From Symsagittifera roscoffensis (Eukaryota > Xenacoelomorpha > Acoela > Convolutidae): a stretch of DNA of 64,000 nt. The first letter of the stretch is position 1, and the number at the start of each line of letters is the position of its first letter. Positions 15,401 to 23,801 of this stretch are shown one piece after another. The stretch covers positions 65,005,374 through 65,069,373 of the forward strand of contig NC_087065.1 of the NCBI RefSeq assembly GCF_963678635.1, in the 5' to 3' direction. The position numbers and the translations under genes are program-made. The notes beneath the pieces were generated by a model, which saw only the letters and a program-made list of their open reading frames with translations, searched no databases and was not told where the DNA came from.

Positions 15401-18400
15401 TAATGTAGATGCGAAAGGTAATGCGTTTCTTTTTTCAAAGTGTGTCAAAAAATTGACATTTACTAAGTCCATAGATGATTCTTATCAGCAAAATACGGAA
15501 AACACGGTTTTGCAAGGAGGAAGATTAAATCTCCGTTTGATTTACTTTTCTTTTCAGAATCGGCCTGGTCGTTTTTAGGAAATTGAACAGTCCAGAATCG
15601 GTCAAACATTTATAAAGTCCATAGCCGATTCAATACCAAAACTTGAAAATTCCCTCATGCATATGATACGCTTTCAGTTTGTTCATTCGATTGAATCATT
15701 TATCTCAGATCGGCAAGGGTAGCTTTCGCGGAGTACGGCTCGAGAAAAAATGAAACTTGCAAAAAAAATTTCATATGCATCTCAAAAAATACCTAAACCA
15801 AATCCCATACCTTTTCAAACACCGACTTTTTTTTATCAAATAGGAATCAGCCAGATACAAAAATATAATGCTATGAAGCAAAAGTTAACAAGATCTAAAA
15901 ATGTCGAGATGCCACGAAATAATGAGCATCTTTATATGCGACTTAGATTGAAAAAAAAGCGGATATGGTGAAATGACACTGCGCTCCGCTTGAGCAAAAT
16001 TTTTTACACTATTTCAAGGGAAGTTTCGAAGCAGCATTTCTTTAAAACACCTATCAATCATAAAAATTAATTCGACAAACTGAATCCAGGCAAAAAATTC
16101 TTCGTGAAAAACGGAAATGTGAATTTTTTCCTTTCAAATTTTCACCAATAAAACCAATATTTCCAAAAGTTTGGCAAGTGCAAAATGACAACTGTATATA
16201 TAGCCCGGAAACATTCGAAAAAATGCCAATGGAATTAATGAAAAAACTGAAAGTTTCGTTTCGAAAACATATTGCGTTAAAGCTTTGAATTTCAAGAAGC
16301 TTTCAAGATCGACAATTTTTCATAAGCTGAGCTTCACACCACTTAAAATACAACGATTATAAGATGAGAGCACCATGGCGCCAAAAAGTTAGCAAGCCGA
16401 ACTTCGAACTTTACGAACAAATGAAGAATGGAATTCAAAACGTGCGTTTTGTACCTCGTGCGTTTTGGTGGCTGATGGGAGAGTGTACTTGTCACAGTAT
16501 GGAAGAAATCGCCGATGACTTTATGCACCTGGTTTTTGTACAGCTGGTAAAATAACACTGTGATCAGTGGCAGCTCCGCCAACACCTTGAGAGATGTCTG
16601 AGCCTTAGGAATGATTGTTTGCTGAAACATAGGAAGCGTTTGCTCGATGAACCTAAAAATGCCAGTTAAGCAAATTACTGAAAAGTAATCGGAATGAAAA
16701 ACAATAACAAACAACAAGCAGACTGCTGGAGCGTAGATGCATTCAATTAGGAGCACAGAAATATAAACGATTTTCAATTTTGGGGCCAGGCGTGCACTGA
16801 GCTTTAAAACATGAATTGTAAATTAGCACACGAAATAATATACTCTGATAAATTTCGTCCAATTTTTAGCAGCTTGAACCACGATTGAAAAAGCTTAAAT
16901 TTGTTTGATCTTTTGCTGCATCTGAGGTTTTATTTGAGGTATCCTCTCTTGTGCGCATGACTAATAACATTTTTTTGGTCATTTTTCTGAACATGGTAAC
17001 GCTTCCTCGCCCGCAAAAAACGAGCACGGATCAGTGGGACACAAACCACCGAAAAATCGTGAGTCACTTCACTTCACCACCGCTCCCTTTTTCAAAAATA
17101 CTAAATAGCCCAAATAAAGACATTGACATCGGAACTACTCACAGTGAGTTGTTGTCCGTCCGAGTTGGTGGTTGTTATTGTCATCTGGCTGACCATCCCA
17201 GGAGACTCAATGCTAATCTCTCCATCTGACCCCACCTGGGGGCCAGCGAAGATTGCACTCACATTTTGTGAGAGCTCGCTGTATATCTTTCGCACGAACT
17301 CCAAAAATGTGTTAATTTCATTTGTGTGCGGAGGTCGGTAGCTTTTGTGGTGTTCGATCACTATTCGGAGACATAACAGGACGTTCTCTTCATTGTCTGT
17401 CTACACAAATAAATATCGACATAAAAGCTGGAGAAATGTTTTCAACTTGAAAATATGTGCACTATGGATTTACCAGCGATTGGCATTATCCCCTATACAA
17501 TAATTACGATAGAGCGAAATAACTACGAGCAAACGATACAATCAAGGATTTCGAGAAACATCGCAACACCGGAGGAAACCCAGACAGCATCCCACTATTA
17601 GTTTGTTTATTTTAAACTTGGTGAAATAAACACTGAGTTCAAAATGGAAAAACGAAAAAAAATCAACCATAGCAATATACGATATAGCTCAAACGTGAAA
17701 AAAAAAATGAAAAAAAAATAGGTTGCAAAGTCTTAAACACAAGATAGTGAAGCCAGCATTTAAATATATAATAGATTGACATATAATAAATAGATAGAAG
17801 ATAGATAGATTTGAAATTATTTAGAAAACTTTCACACTCCCCTCGAAAACACGCTAGCAAAAACTTTGTTTCGCTCATCAAACGGCGGAATATGAGGCAA
17901 CTAAGCCGATATAACATAGTACAAAAACCATTAAGCCGAAAAGTACACACAAAAAAATGAACAAATCAAATTGGTAAAATTACAACGAACACAAAAAGCA
18001 AATTTTGACACAGAGGCGAAGCTTCGCTTCGCAAACACTTGCGAGAAGACAACAAAAAGCAGCTCTATAAAGTGCAATAACAAAGTTAGAAATCAGCCTC
18101 GAATAATTAAAACAATTCGGCAACCTCTGAGATTCACCTCCAACCTAGAGATTAAAATACTGACACACTAACCACTCGGAAGCTTAATAGGTTCCAAACA
18201 CTCGCTACAAATTAAGCAGAGAGCCGATGCTATGCAATTTCCAATGCTACATTGAAATTTCCAAATAAGTGAACACTTTTAATGAACTCTTTTATTTGCG
18301 AGTTAGGTTAGAAAAAGAAGGTTCGTAATAACACACCAAAAGCTTATCGCAAGTGTAAAAAAGAAAGGATATTTAAACTGCTAATAAGCTCTAAAAATGT

Positions 18401-19393
18401 CTGTTGCAGTATTTTCAACACAGAGGACCAGGAGATGAGTCCGGTTAACAAAGTTACTTACGGGAAAAAAACTCTAGCCGTAAAAGTAAACAGTTAAAAT
18501 TGACTGACAGTATTGGACTGACGCCAAATGCACAGATTGGACTGTTTATGGATAAGTTGCTGGAAAAAAACTGTCTGAAAGTTGCGATTTGATAACCGGA
18601 AAGGTTCCAGTTAGAAAACGATCCAAATCTCCAGTGTAAACTGAGATACGAAGCAGATCTTCGTTCCACTTGCGATACAGCACAAAAAAGCCGTCAACAA
18701 TTGAGAAAAAAATCTCAAAAGAAAAAATGACCGAAAAACTAGATCTGTGTAAATTTTCCAAATTAATTGTGATTTCAGTCTTTAAGAAGTTCATTTCAAG
18801 AATAAAGTGCCAGTTTTAAAAACTAAAAGCTAACATAATATCGAAACCAGACTCACAAAAGGCTAACAACGGTGACAGTTTATAATCAAAGGAACAATTA
18901 GCATGAAAGGAATCAATGAACAGTAGTTCTTACCTCAAGCAGTTGAAACATGACAAGTAAAATGGTCCGCGAGTGTATTTTGAGGGTTTCATTAACCGGT
19001 AGTCGATAAATGATTTCCAGCATTTGTTTTCTAATTTGCTGATCAGGTAGCTCAGCAATGAACTGGGCATTGCTATTTTGAATGTACTCAAGAAAAGCCG
19101 GAACAAGACATCCCGCAAATTCGCCATACTCAGGAGATGAAATTACAACCTAGAGAAAAAAAATTACTCAGACGTGAATAAAACAGATAAAATACTTTGA
19201 TGTTGCGTGGTAATATGACCAGACTTTCCTCCAAATTTTCAGCAATCTCCTGCAGGCTTTTTAATTGTTCATTGGGCGTAAGGTTGCATAACTCTGTTTG
19301 AGCGACGTCTTTGACAGCATTAGATATACAGGACTTCAATTGACTGATTACTTCGTTCACCGGTAAAACATCAGATGATTTTTCGATTTCCAT
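217..19393 (-). CDS. TRRAP: TRRAP orthologue, N-terminal part of gene (8 exons)
   Basis: TRRAP is the very large HEAT-repeat scaffold and PIKK-family pseudokinase that recruits the SAGA and TIP60/NuA4 histone acetyltransferase complexes to activators in the nucleus. Eight exons can be chained at 19393-19196, 19149-18934, 17400-17143, 16621-16455, 14901-14260, 13856-13604, 13030-12736 and 443-217. All introns are GT-AG and all phases agree, giving 2256 coding bases (752 codons) without a stop. Diagnostic stretches include ENVLLCLRIVIEHHKSYRPP, SLKVLAELPLITVLFYQLYK, CPSEVTHLRKEIMVATKHIF, SELRNNFIPHINELFDDS and RMKEEKEILEWFSHIFTSQP, in the order found in TRRAP. The gene continues beyond base 1; the C-terminal FAT and kinase-like parts lie outside. 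Introns range from about 46 bp to 12.3 kb. The gene looks intact. Confidence 0.93.
444..2936. other. TRRAP intron 7, right-most non-coding part
   Basis: AT-rich intron sequence without supportable genes. It holds a short hairpin, AGCGAAGC-GGA-GCTTCGCT near 1886-1904, followed by CACACTTGCGA. The same hairpin-plus-tail recurs elsewhere in the window near short interspersed repeats. Phrases such as GGCAACTAAGCCGA (about 1600-2100) also recur at 17.9 kb, so part of this stretch is probably decayed interspersed repeat. Confidence 0.5.
2937..5551. repeat. Tandem duplication, two ~1307-bp copies
   Basis: Copy 1 is 2937-4243 and copy 2 is 4244-5551. They are almost identical, differing by a few bases mainly in homopolymer runs (for example the T run near 3970 versus 5280), so the duplication is recent. 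The unit begins AACTTATCAGCAAA and ends in CAAACTAGCGTGTAGCG, which includes the first bases of the Helitron-like terminus at 5539. No gene is recognisable in the unit. Confidence 0.95.
5539..5705 (-). mobile_element. Helitron-like 3' terminus with one satellite monomer
   Basis: On the minus strand the sequence reads a CACC-GGA-GGTG hairpin, nine bases, then CTAG followed by T. That is the layout of a Helitron 3' end (subterminal hairpin, CTRR end, insertion between A and T). Inside it lies one copy of the monomer that forms the array at 24-27 kb (CATATTTGGAGGCAAGATTT, TACAGGGTTGGGAATTTC). Matching termini occur at 23802 and 26239. No Rep/helicase gene is present, so any element is non-autonomous. 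Confidence 0.55.
5706..6739. other. Intronic stretch without recognisable genes
   Basis: AT-rich sequence inside the large TRRAP intron. The only local feature is a short tandem duplication of GGTGCTCGCGACAGGTTTAG-like text near 6219-6254. I see no coding potential. Confidence 0.5.
6740..8770 (+). pseudogene. Decayed non-LTR retrotransposon (endonuclease and RT fragments)
   Basis: Remnants of an APE-type endonuclease and a reverse transcriptase lie in order on the plus strand but in shifting frames with many stops. The endonuclease shows ICLTETWL-like text near 6775-6805 and TDHYAVKLT near 7305-7330 (the family's SDH motif). RT motifs are TRPIALLPVLGKLLERLIYN near 8150-8205, INQFDFLLRRATVDAIVSLI near 8245-8305, FPQGSIHGPLLV near 8525-8565 and YPDDTVFM near 8608-8632, where the usual YADD reads YPDD. 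The element is dead and lies antisense to TRRAP within its intron. Confidence 0.75.
9905..9970 (-). mobile_element. tRNA-like head of a possible SINE
   Basis: On the minus strand this reads a box-A-like GGTTGCCTAGTCG and, about 40 bases on, a box-B-like GATCGAATCCCG, the spacing of an RNA polymerase III internal promoter. The acceptor stem is not complete, so it is a tRNA-derived repeat rather than a tRNA gene. Two similar heads occur near 15.3 and 18.15 kb. Confidence 0.4.
9971..12735. other. Left part of the large TRRAP intron
   Basis: Mostly featureless AT-rich sequence. Local structure: a 15-bp perfect inverted repeat at 10826-10865, a ~25-bp tandem duplication containing CCAGTACGAGTT at 10780-10825, and a ~35-bp tandem duplication of CAGCGTTTTGTTGAGACGTG at 12080-12147. 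A hairpin-plus-tail motif (AAGCTTCGCGCCACGTGCGA) lies near 10138. Confidence 0.5.
10826..10865. repeat. Perfect 15-bp inverted repeat, 10-bp spacer
   Basis: AATTTTTATATTCCA and its exact reverse complement flank TATATTAAAT. It could be the core of a small hairpin element; no other copy was noticed. Confidence 0.7.
12736..13030 (-). CDS. TRRAP: TRRAP exon 7
   Basis: Begins MDAEQQMGSDSS after acceptor GTTTGTGGCAG and contains ASECRNLVRVLVMGAKSVAQ, the TRRAP block after the linker. It ends ...RDLLYYG before donor ATG|GTACGG. Choosing this donor rather than the later CAG|GTTTTT gives phase 1 and restores a junction reading LLYYALRALDIY, as expected for TRRAP. Confidence 0.9.
13604..13856 (-). 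CDS. TRRAP: TRRAP exon 6 (low-complexity linker)
   Basis: The exon is called from splice signals (acceptor TTATTTTTAG, donor AAT|GTAATT) and from phase agreement with exons 5 and 7. It encodes an acidic serine-rich linker (ESDTGVVVGDSSSSSVGKS) in the position where vertebrate TRRAP has a proline-rich insert of unrelated sequence. Such linkers are poorly conserved, so placement rests on frame rather than similarity. Confidence 0.75.
14260..14901 (-). CDS. TRRAP: TRRAP exon 5 (HEAT-repeat core)
   Basis: The longest exon in the window (642 bp) lies between acceptor GAAATGTTTCAG and donor AAAAA|GTGGTC, phase 2 at both ends. It encodes DELYVDFMAAQVKTFSFVAY, then the HLRKEIMVATKHIFSSELRN and NFIPHINELFDDS blocks, SYTVKESLRALCYNTLADLV and KLLLNLGSDLIS, matching TRRAP continuously. 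Confidence 0.95.
15195..15345 (-). mobile_element. Probable tRNA-derived SINE
   Basis: The minus strand reads a box-A-like TGGCCATGGTGCAGATGCTAGG and a box-B-like GGGAGTTCGGTTGT about 45 bases later. It continues into CTTCTTTTCTCGCATGTGTTTGCGAAG, a tail also seen after the tRNA-like head at 18.1 kb. The shared head and tail support a family of short interspersed elements. It lies in a TRRAP intron. Confidence 0.5.
16455..16621 (-). CDS. TRRAP: TRRAP exon 4
   Basis: It begins QTIIPKAQTSLKVLAELPLI after acceptor TATGTTTCAG and ends ...HQPPKRT plus two bases before donor GAG|GTACAA. The phase-2 donor matches the phase of exon 5. The SLKVLAELP block is one of the most conserved TRRAP segments. 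Confidence 0.92.
17143..17400 (-). CDS. TRRAP: TRRAP exon 3
   Basis: Eighty-six codons, phase 0 at both ends, acceptor TTTGTGTAG, donor ACT|GTGAGT. It begins TDNEENVLLCLRIVIEHHKS, which joins exon 2 (...FQLLE) exactly as in TRRAP. It ends in a serine/threonine-rich linker (MTITTTNSDGQQLT). Confidence 0.93.
17605..17815. repeat. Dispersed ~200-bp repeat, copy 1
   Basis: Shares GCAATATACGATATAGCT, AGATAGTGAAGCC and GCATTTAAATATATAATAGAT with 25665-25860 in the same order and spacing, with scattered substitutions. No coding content; the family is unknown. It lies in TRRAP intron 2. Confidence 0.75.
17995..18190 (-). mobile_element. Probable tRNA-derived SINE with hairpin tail
   Basis: The minus strand reads CTTCCGAGTGGTTAGTGTG (box A, very tRNA-like), an anticodon-arm-like TATTTTAATCT, then GGTTGGAGGTGAATCTC (box B). 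Downstream it continues to CTTCTCGCAAGTGTTTGCGA and a GCGAAGCTTCGC palindrome. The tail matches the element at 15.2 kb. It lies in TRRAP intron 2. Confidence 0.6.
18934..19149 (-). CDS. TRRAP: TRRAP exon 2
   Basis: Seventy-two codons in phase 0, between acceptor TTTTCTCTAG and donor GAG|GTAAGA. The encoded text VVISSPEYGEFAGCLVPAFL...FIAELPDQQIRKQMLEIIYR matches the N-terminal HEAT region of TRRAP. A longer open frame overlaps on the same strand but is out of frame with the flanking exons. Confidence 0.9.
19196..19393 (-). CDS. TRRAP: TRRAP exon 1 (start codon)
   Basis: The first coding exon starts at an ATG at 19393 (MEIEKSSDVLPVNEV...) and ends ...ENLEESLVILPRNIK before GTATTT. The next intron is then only 46 bp. 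A second in-frame donor (GTCATA) would end the exon at 19220 and give a junction closer in length to vertebrate TRRAP; both keep phase 0. The reading frame is open further upstream (to 19444), but the pyrimidine tract and TTTCAG just before the ATG could also be an acceptor, so an upstream non-coding exon is possible. Confidence 0.75.
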
Positions 19394-19470
19394 CAAAACT
19401 GAAACTTTGTAGGCTATAGAATTTTCAAAAGTTGGAACAGACAAAATTACTTAGAATAGAGCAAATGACC

Positions 19471-19535
<65 letters not shown>

Positions 19536-19563
19536 TAATCATAATAATAATCATAATAATAAT
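19471..19563. repeat. (ATT)n microsatellite, LINE 3' tail
   Basis: About 30 trinucleotide units, with ATG and GTT variants on the proximal side. Its position at the 3' end of the LINE, after ATTCTGTATT on the minus strand, marks it as the retrotransposition tail, not an independent microsatellite. Confidence 0.85.
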
Positions 19564-19739
19564 ACAGAATTTAGAGAGTCTCAAGGGTTTTCACCCATTT
19601 TTCAGTTCATCTTCAGTTCATTTTTATTTTACTGAGAGGATTGCAGTTGCCACATCTGCATATTACTATCCAAGTACATTTGTTTTCTTCGGTGTATTGT
19701 TTAGTGAAAAAGTTCCAGTAAATGTTCTGAATAGTAGCT

Positions 19740-22482
19740 TTACTTAGAAATTTGTCGAACACGAAGAACATAGTTGTAGAGTAGTTTCGTCCTTCGAAAG
19801 AAGTTTTCGTTGGTTTTATTTAGTCGCGGTTTCGATAACTTGAATTCACCTCGATTGCTCTGTCGAGTAGTATCGCATATTGTCTCATTTTCAATTGAAC
19901 TTTCAACATCAAATTTACCTGTTTGAATAGATAAAAGCATTAAGAGATCATGCATTTCAACATACAGGCTTAACGGAAGAATCTGCAATTTAATGAACCG
20001 AATTCGATAGCTTAAGTCAGAACCTATTATCCATTTTGTAGCATGATGTTGAACTTTTTCGAATTCAGTTAAATTTCCTTTATTTGGCAACCAGGTCTGA
20101 GAAGCATATACAGCAATTGGGACAACGAATCGAGCGTATGCATTTAATTTGATTCTCCAGTTACAATTTGATGTTAGATTTTGCTTTATTTGGAATAAGG
20201 CGCCCATTGCTTTGTTCGATCTGCGTCTGCAATTTTCATTCCAACTTAAATTTTGCTGCACATGAGCCCTAGGTCACGTTGCGACTGTACGGGGGTGAGT
20301 TTGGCATTGCATAAGTGTGCTTCAAGGTTTCCTTTGATGTTAAGAGTATGCGAATTTTTTGTGTTTGGTAGCATCATATTTGTATTAAGCCAGGCTTGGA
20401 TGTTATCGGTCGCCTTGTTCATCGCTACTTGATTTGTTACGATTACTTTGAGATAATCAGCAGACCCGAAACTCTCCATTTCGGACATACTCTCTGGAAG
20501 ATCATTAATAAAAAGCAGAAAGAGGAGGGGACCCAGAATTGATCCTTGGGGAACACCGCTGGTTACATTTCTTAGGGTTGATTTTGCGCCGCTTATTTGC
20601 ACGTATTGCTTGCGTTGGCTTAAGTATGATTTTAGAAGTCCTAAGATGCTTCCACCAATTCCAAGAGACCTTAATTTGCTAACTAGCACACTATGCGGTA
20701 CTGTGTCAAACGCTTTAGCAAAGTCGAGATAAAGAACACTTAACTCATTGACAGATTCTAGATCATTGCATTCGTATATTTTGTCGAGAAAGTATTTTAG
20801 TTGCAGTTGTTGTTGTTGTTGGGGATTCACAGCACTGCTGTTGGGATTCTTGTTGCCGATCGTCTTTTTCTGAAGCCGTATTGACTAGTGTGGAATTTTG
20901 AATGAAAGAAACAAACTTTATCAAAAAGGAGTTTTTCCAAGACTTTTGAGCATCAACATAGGAGGCTGATGGGACGGTAGCAGGTTACATCAGCTTTGTT
21001 GCCCTCTTTGAATATTGGTGTTATTTGGCATATTTTCCAGTAGCTGGGGTAACATTGCTTGTTTAGACATGTTTCAAAGATCAGTTTTAGTGATTTACAC
21101 AGGGTTTTGTGACACTTTTTTTAGAGTGTGTTTCCAAATTTATCGGGTCCGGTTGATTTGTCAGGATTAAGTTCAAACAATATGTCGCTTATTTGTTCTT
21201 CAGTATAGTTAGCTGTGTTTAGTATGTTATTTGGTGCATATCAAGGCTGCATATTAGATTTACTGAAGACCGACGCGAAGTATTGATTGAAAACTTCAGC
21301 CTTTTCAACATTTATTGATGCTACTGTCTTATCAAAATTTACTGTTGGGCGATTTGAGGGTGTTTTTCGTATACATTTCAAAAATTTCTGTATTTTACTA
21401 AACTTTCTTCCTTCAAATACTGATTTTTCATGTTCAGCGAGGTCTTTCTCGGATTCAAGTTTGATTTGCTTTTCAAGGCGTTTGAGTTTAATCAATTTGC
21501 TAAGAGTTACACTTTTTCGTTTTTTCAATGTTTTCAGCTTATTCATAAGATTTGATGTAACATTGGAAACCCAGGGTGGTAGCTGGGATCTATGTTTGGT
21601 AATTCTTGGTATGTGTTTATGTATTTTCTTCCACAACCATTTTTACCATTGCTTTAACAATTCATCTACATTACTATAGCAATACGGTTGAAAGGGTTCC
21701 TAGAGGATACTTTTATTAAGTTCGTCCCAGTCAGCCTTGTTAAAAGCGTATTTTATATCAGTTACTGCAAATTGCGTTTCCTCCTTTTCGAGGTCGATGG
21801 TTGTAACAACTGGTTTATGGTCGGAAAAACTTTTGTCGTTTTGCATAAGATCATTTTGTAAACTTTTATCATATTCGCAGTTGACAATGGAATCTGGATT
21901 ATTGGCTAGGACGACGTCTAATTGATTAGTCGATTGATTATTGAAGTTTCTTTCCACAAGTGCATCAATTAATTGTTTTTCGTAATCAAGATTTGATGAC
22001 ATAGTTAAACAGTTCGTTTGTGATAGATTTAAGTCACCTGTTCGAATGATCAGATTACATTGACACTCCTTTGCCTTAAGCTGAATATTTTCTAATAAAG
22101 TTTTCAAATCCTTACTTTCCCATTGGTAGACACTTGGGTACGGAGCATTGTATATGCAACAAAGCAAAATTACGCTGTCTTTTTTAGTTTTAATTTTGAT
22201 GGTTATACAATCGGAATGTTCATTTTGTAATGAGATATGTTCGTGAAGAATGTCGTTTTTGATTGCAATTAGTACTCCACCATGTTTTGTTTTACGATCA
22301 TGATTTGTCATTCGGTCTTTTCTATATATCTGATATCTACTTAGGAAAAGGGCTGCTGATGTGATATCACAAGTTAACCAAGTTTCTGTTAAGCATAAAA
22401 AGTCGTAATCGTGTGTATTTAGCGTATTTGAAAACTTTTTTCTACTGTTTATATCTACTAAGCTTCGAGTATTAAAAGTCAT
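19740..22482 (-). pseudogene. LINE ORF2: APE endonuclease and reverse transcriptase (frameshifted)
   Basis: ORF2 would encode the nicking endonuclease and RT that perform target-primed reverse transcription. It starts at ATG 22482 (MTFNTRSLVDINSRKKFSNT). The endonuclease runs to about 21730, with FLCLTETWL, IIRTGDLNLS, NQLDVVLANN and SFSDHKPVV. A spacer ORF (21636-21241) leads to the RT: YRPISLL near 20970, LYLDFAKAFDTVPHSVLVSK and SGVPQGSILGPLLFLLFIND in 20830-20480. The active-site YADD block is damaged, reading SADYL near 20460. The C-terminal segment (20261-19740) is in another frame. At least three frame breaks make it inactive. Confidence 0.88.
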
Positions 22483-22500
22483 AATTGAGATTGTTGCTAG

Positions 22501-23439
22501 TCATTTTTCGGTTTCTGAGTCACTTGTCTCATCGCCGTAAGTGCTTTTTACTAATGGTATCCATTTTTTGTTTTCCAATATCTCAATTATGAGATTTTTT
22601 ACCCGAATATCTTTCGAGGTTATTTGATTTTCATCACTGTCGATTAACTCTCTACGTTTTTTCAGGCATTCGTTTTGCTTTTTGGTATCCGTACTATTTA
22701 GCTCAGGATTTATATAGACGGGTTTTTGATAGGGACGGTAATCTTTAAGCTTGTGTGCCGCCCTCAGTATAAGGTCTCGGCTGATTGGGTTTTCAGTATT
22801 TATCAGGAGTGTTCTTGGTTGTTGTTTACTTGCGTCATATTTACCGAGTCTTTGCGCTTTGGTAAGTTTTTTATCTTCGACGTTAAGATGTTCAAGAAGC
22901 TTTTCTACTTCGGCTAAATCAGCATGTAATCTATCATCAGCCGAGCTTGAGCTTGATTCTGGTATACCTCTTATATCTACTCCTAGCGAAGTTTTTTCGG
23001 GAATTGAAACTGATTTTCGAAGATTCACTTTTCCTAAGGATTGTTTGTATGTTTTGGTATCTTTTTTCACGTTTATGACTTCCGATTGAACATTTGTAAT
23101 GATGTTATTTGACTTTTCAATTTTATCGGTTAGGGTTTTCATTTGTTCCTTAAGTTTTTTTCATTTGATTATTTGTTTCGTTTTGAAACTTTTTCAGATT
23201 TTCGTCTTTTTTTATTTCCAACCTTGATTCGAAGTTTGACAAAAAATCTTCTTTTTCGGTTTGCAACTATTGCAGATGTGGATAAGATTGTCGTTAAGTT
23301 TTATGAGAACTTCTATAGTATTCTTTTCAAACTCAGTACACTCTGTTGTTAAATGAAGTGTTTTATTACAAATGCAACAAACGAATTTGTTGTCATTTTA
23401 AACTTTCCTGTTGCACGTAGCGCAGTTATCACGCGTCAT
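22501..23439 (-). pseudogene. LINE ORF1 with PHD-like zinc finger and coiled coil
   Basis: ORF1 starts at an ATG at 23439. The first 65 codons give a cysteine/histidine pattern CATC, CCIC, H-x4-C, then CNSC, fitting a C4HC3 PHD-type finger, with one TAA at codon 14. Two single-base shifts in A/T-rich runs precede a charged coiled-coil segment (FESRLEIKKDENLKKF onward) that continues into the open stretch 23142-22501. That stretch contains LLEHLNVEDKKLTKAQRLGK and PISRDLILRAAHKLKDYRPY, similar to the C-terminal domain of LINE ORF1 proteins. PHD fingers are known in ORF1 of some CR1-group LINEs. It sits 18 bases upstream of ORF2. Confidence 0.75.
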
Positions 23440-23744
23440 TTCACTTGTTTGAGTTCGATTGGGGCAATTGGATAATTCGTTAGAATTAGGGTGAAGAACT
23501 TAAACACAAATTGATTTAAACTTAGCCGGTGGCCCCTGAGGGGAGCTTTGGAAAGTTTAAACCAGAGGACACAACTAACAAATTCTACCTGTGAGCCCCT
23601 GAAGAGACCTTTGGTAGATTAAGTTAGTCTGTAACGGACACGTTAAGATAAGGATAGAAAAAAGAAAAGATTGATGTATACTTGAGCTACCAGTTTCTGC
23701 AGGTGCACTGACAGTTGTTGGTGGGGCACTCTTGTTCAGTAAGG

Positions 23745-23781
23745 TGTCCGTTGTCGTTAACCAAGTTAACGACAACGGACA
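23745..23781. repeat. Perfect 17-bp inverted repeat, 3-base loop
   Basis: TGTCCGTTGTCGTTAAC and its exact reverse complement are separated by CAA. It lies between the LINE 5' end and a Helitron-like terminus 20 bp further on, and could be a cruciform or a terminal hairpin of either. Confidence 0.85.
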
Positions 23782-23801
23782 ATGGCCTATTTCAGACCTA
23801 A

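Larger units (their letters stand above)
19471..23640 (-). mobile_element. CR1/Jockey-like LINE, frameshifted
   Basis: A non-LTR retrotransposon reads on the minus strand: ORF1 (about 23439-22501), ORF2 with endonuclease and RT (22482-19740), a short 3' region with a GGGT-GAAA-ACCC hairpin at 19585-19596, and an (ATT)n tail at 19563-19471. The 5' side (23524-23640) holds two similar ~75-bp units containing GCCCCTGA(G/A)G. ORF1 carries an in-frame stop and two single-base shifts; ORF2 is broken in several frames. It sits directly upstream of TRRAP exon 1 in the same orientation. Confidence 0.88.

Noticed and set aside
19432-19635. Asparagine-rich protein
   Set aside because: It is the (ATT)n tail of a LINE read in one frame.
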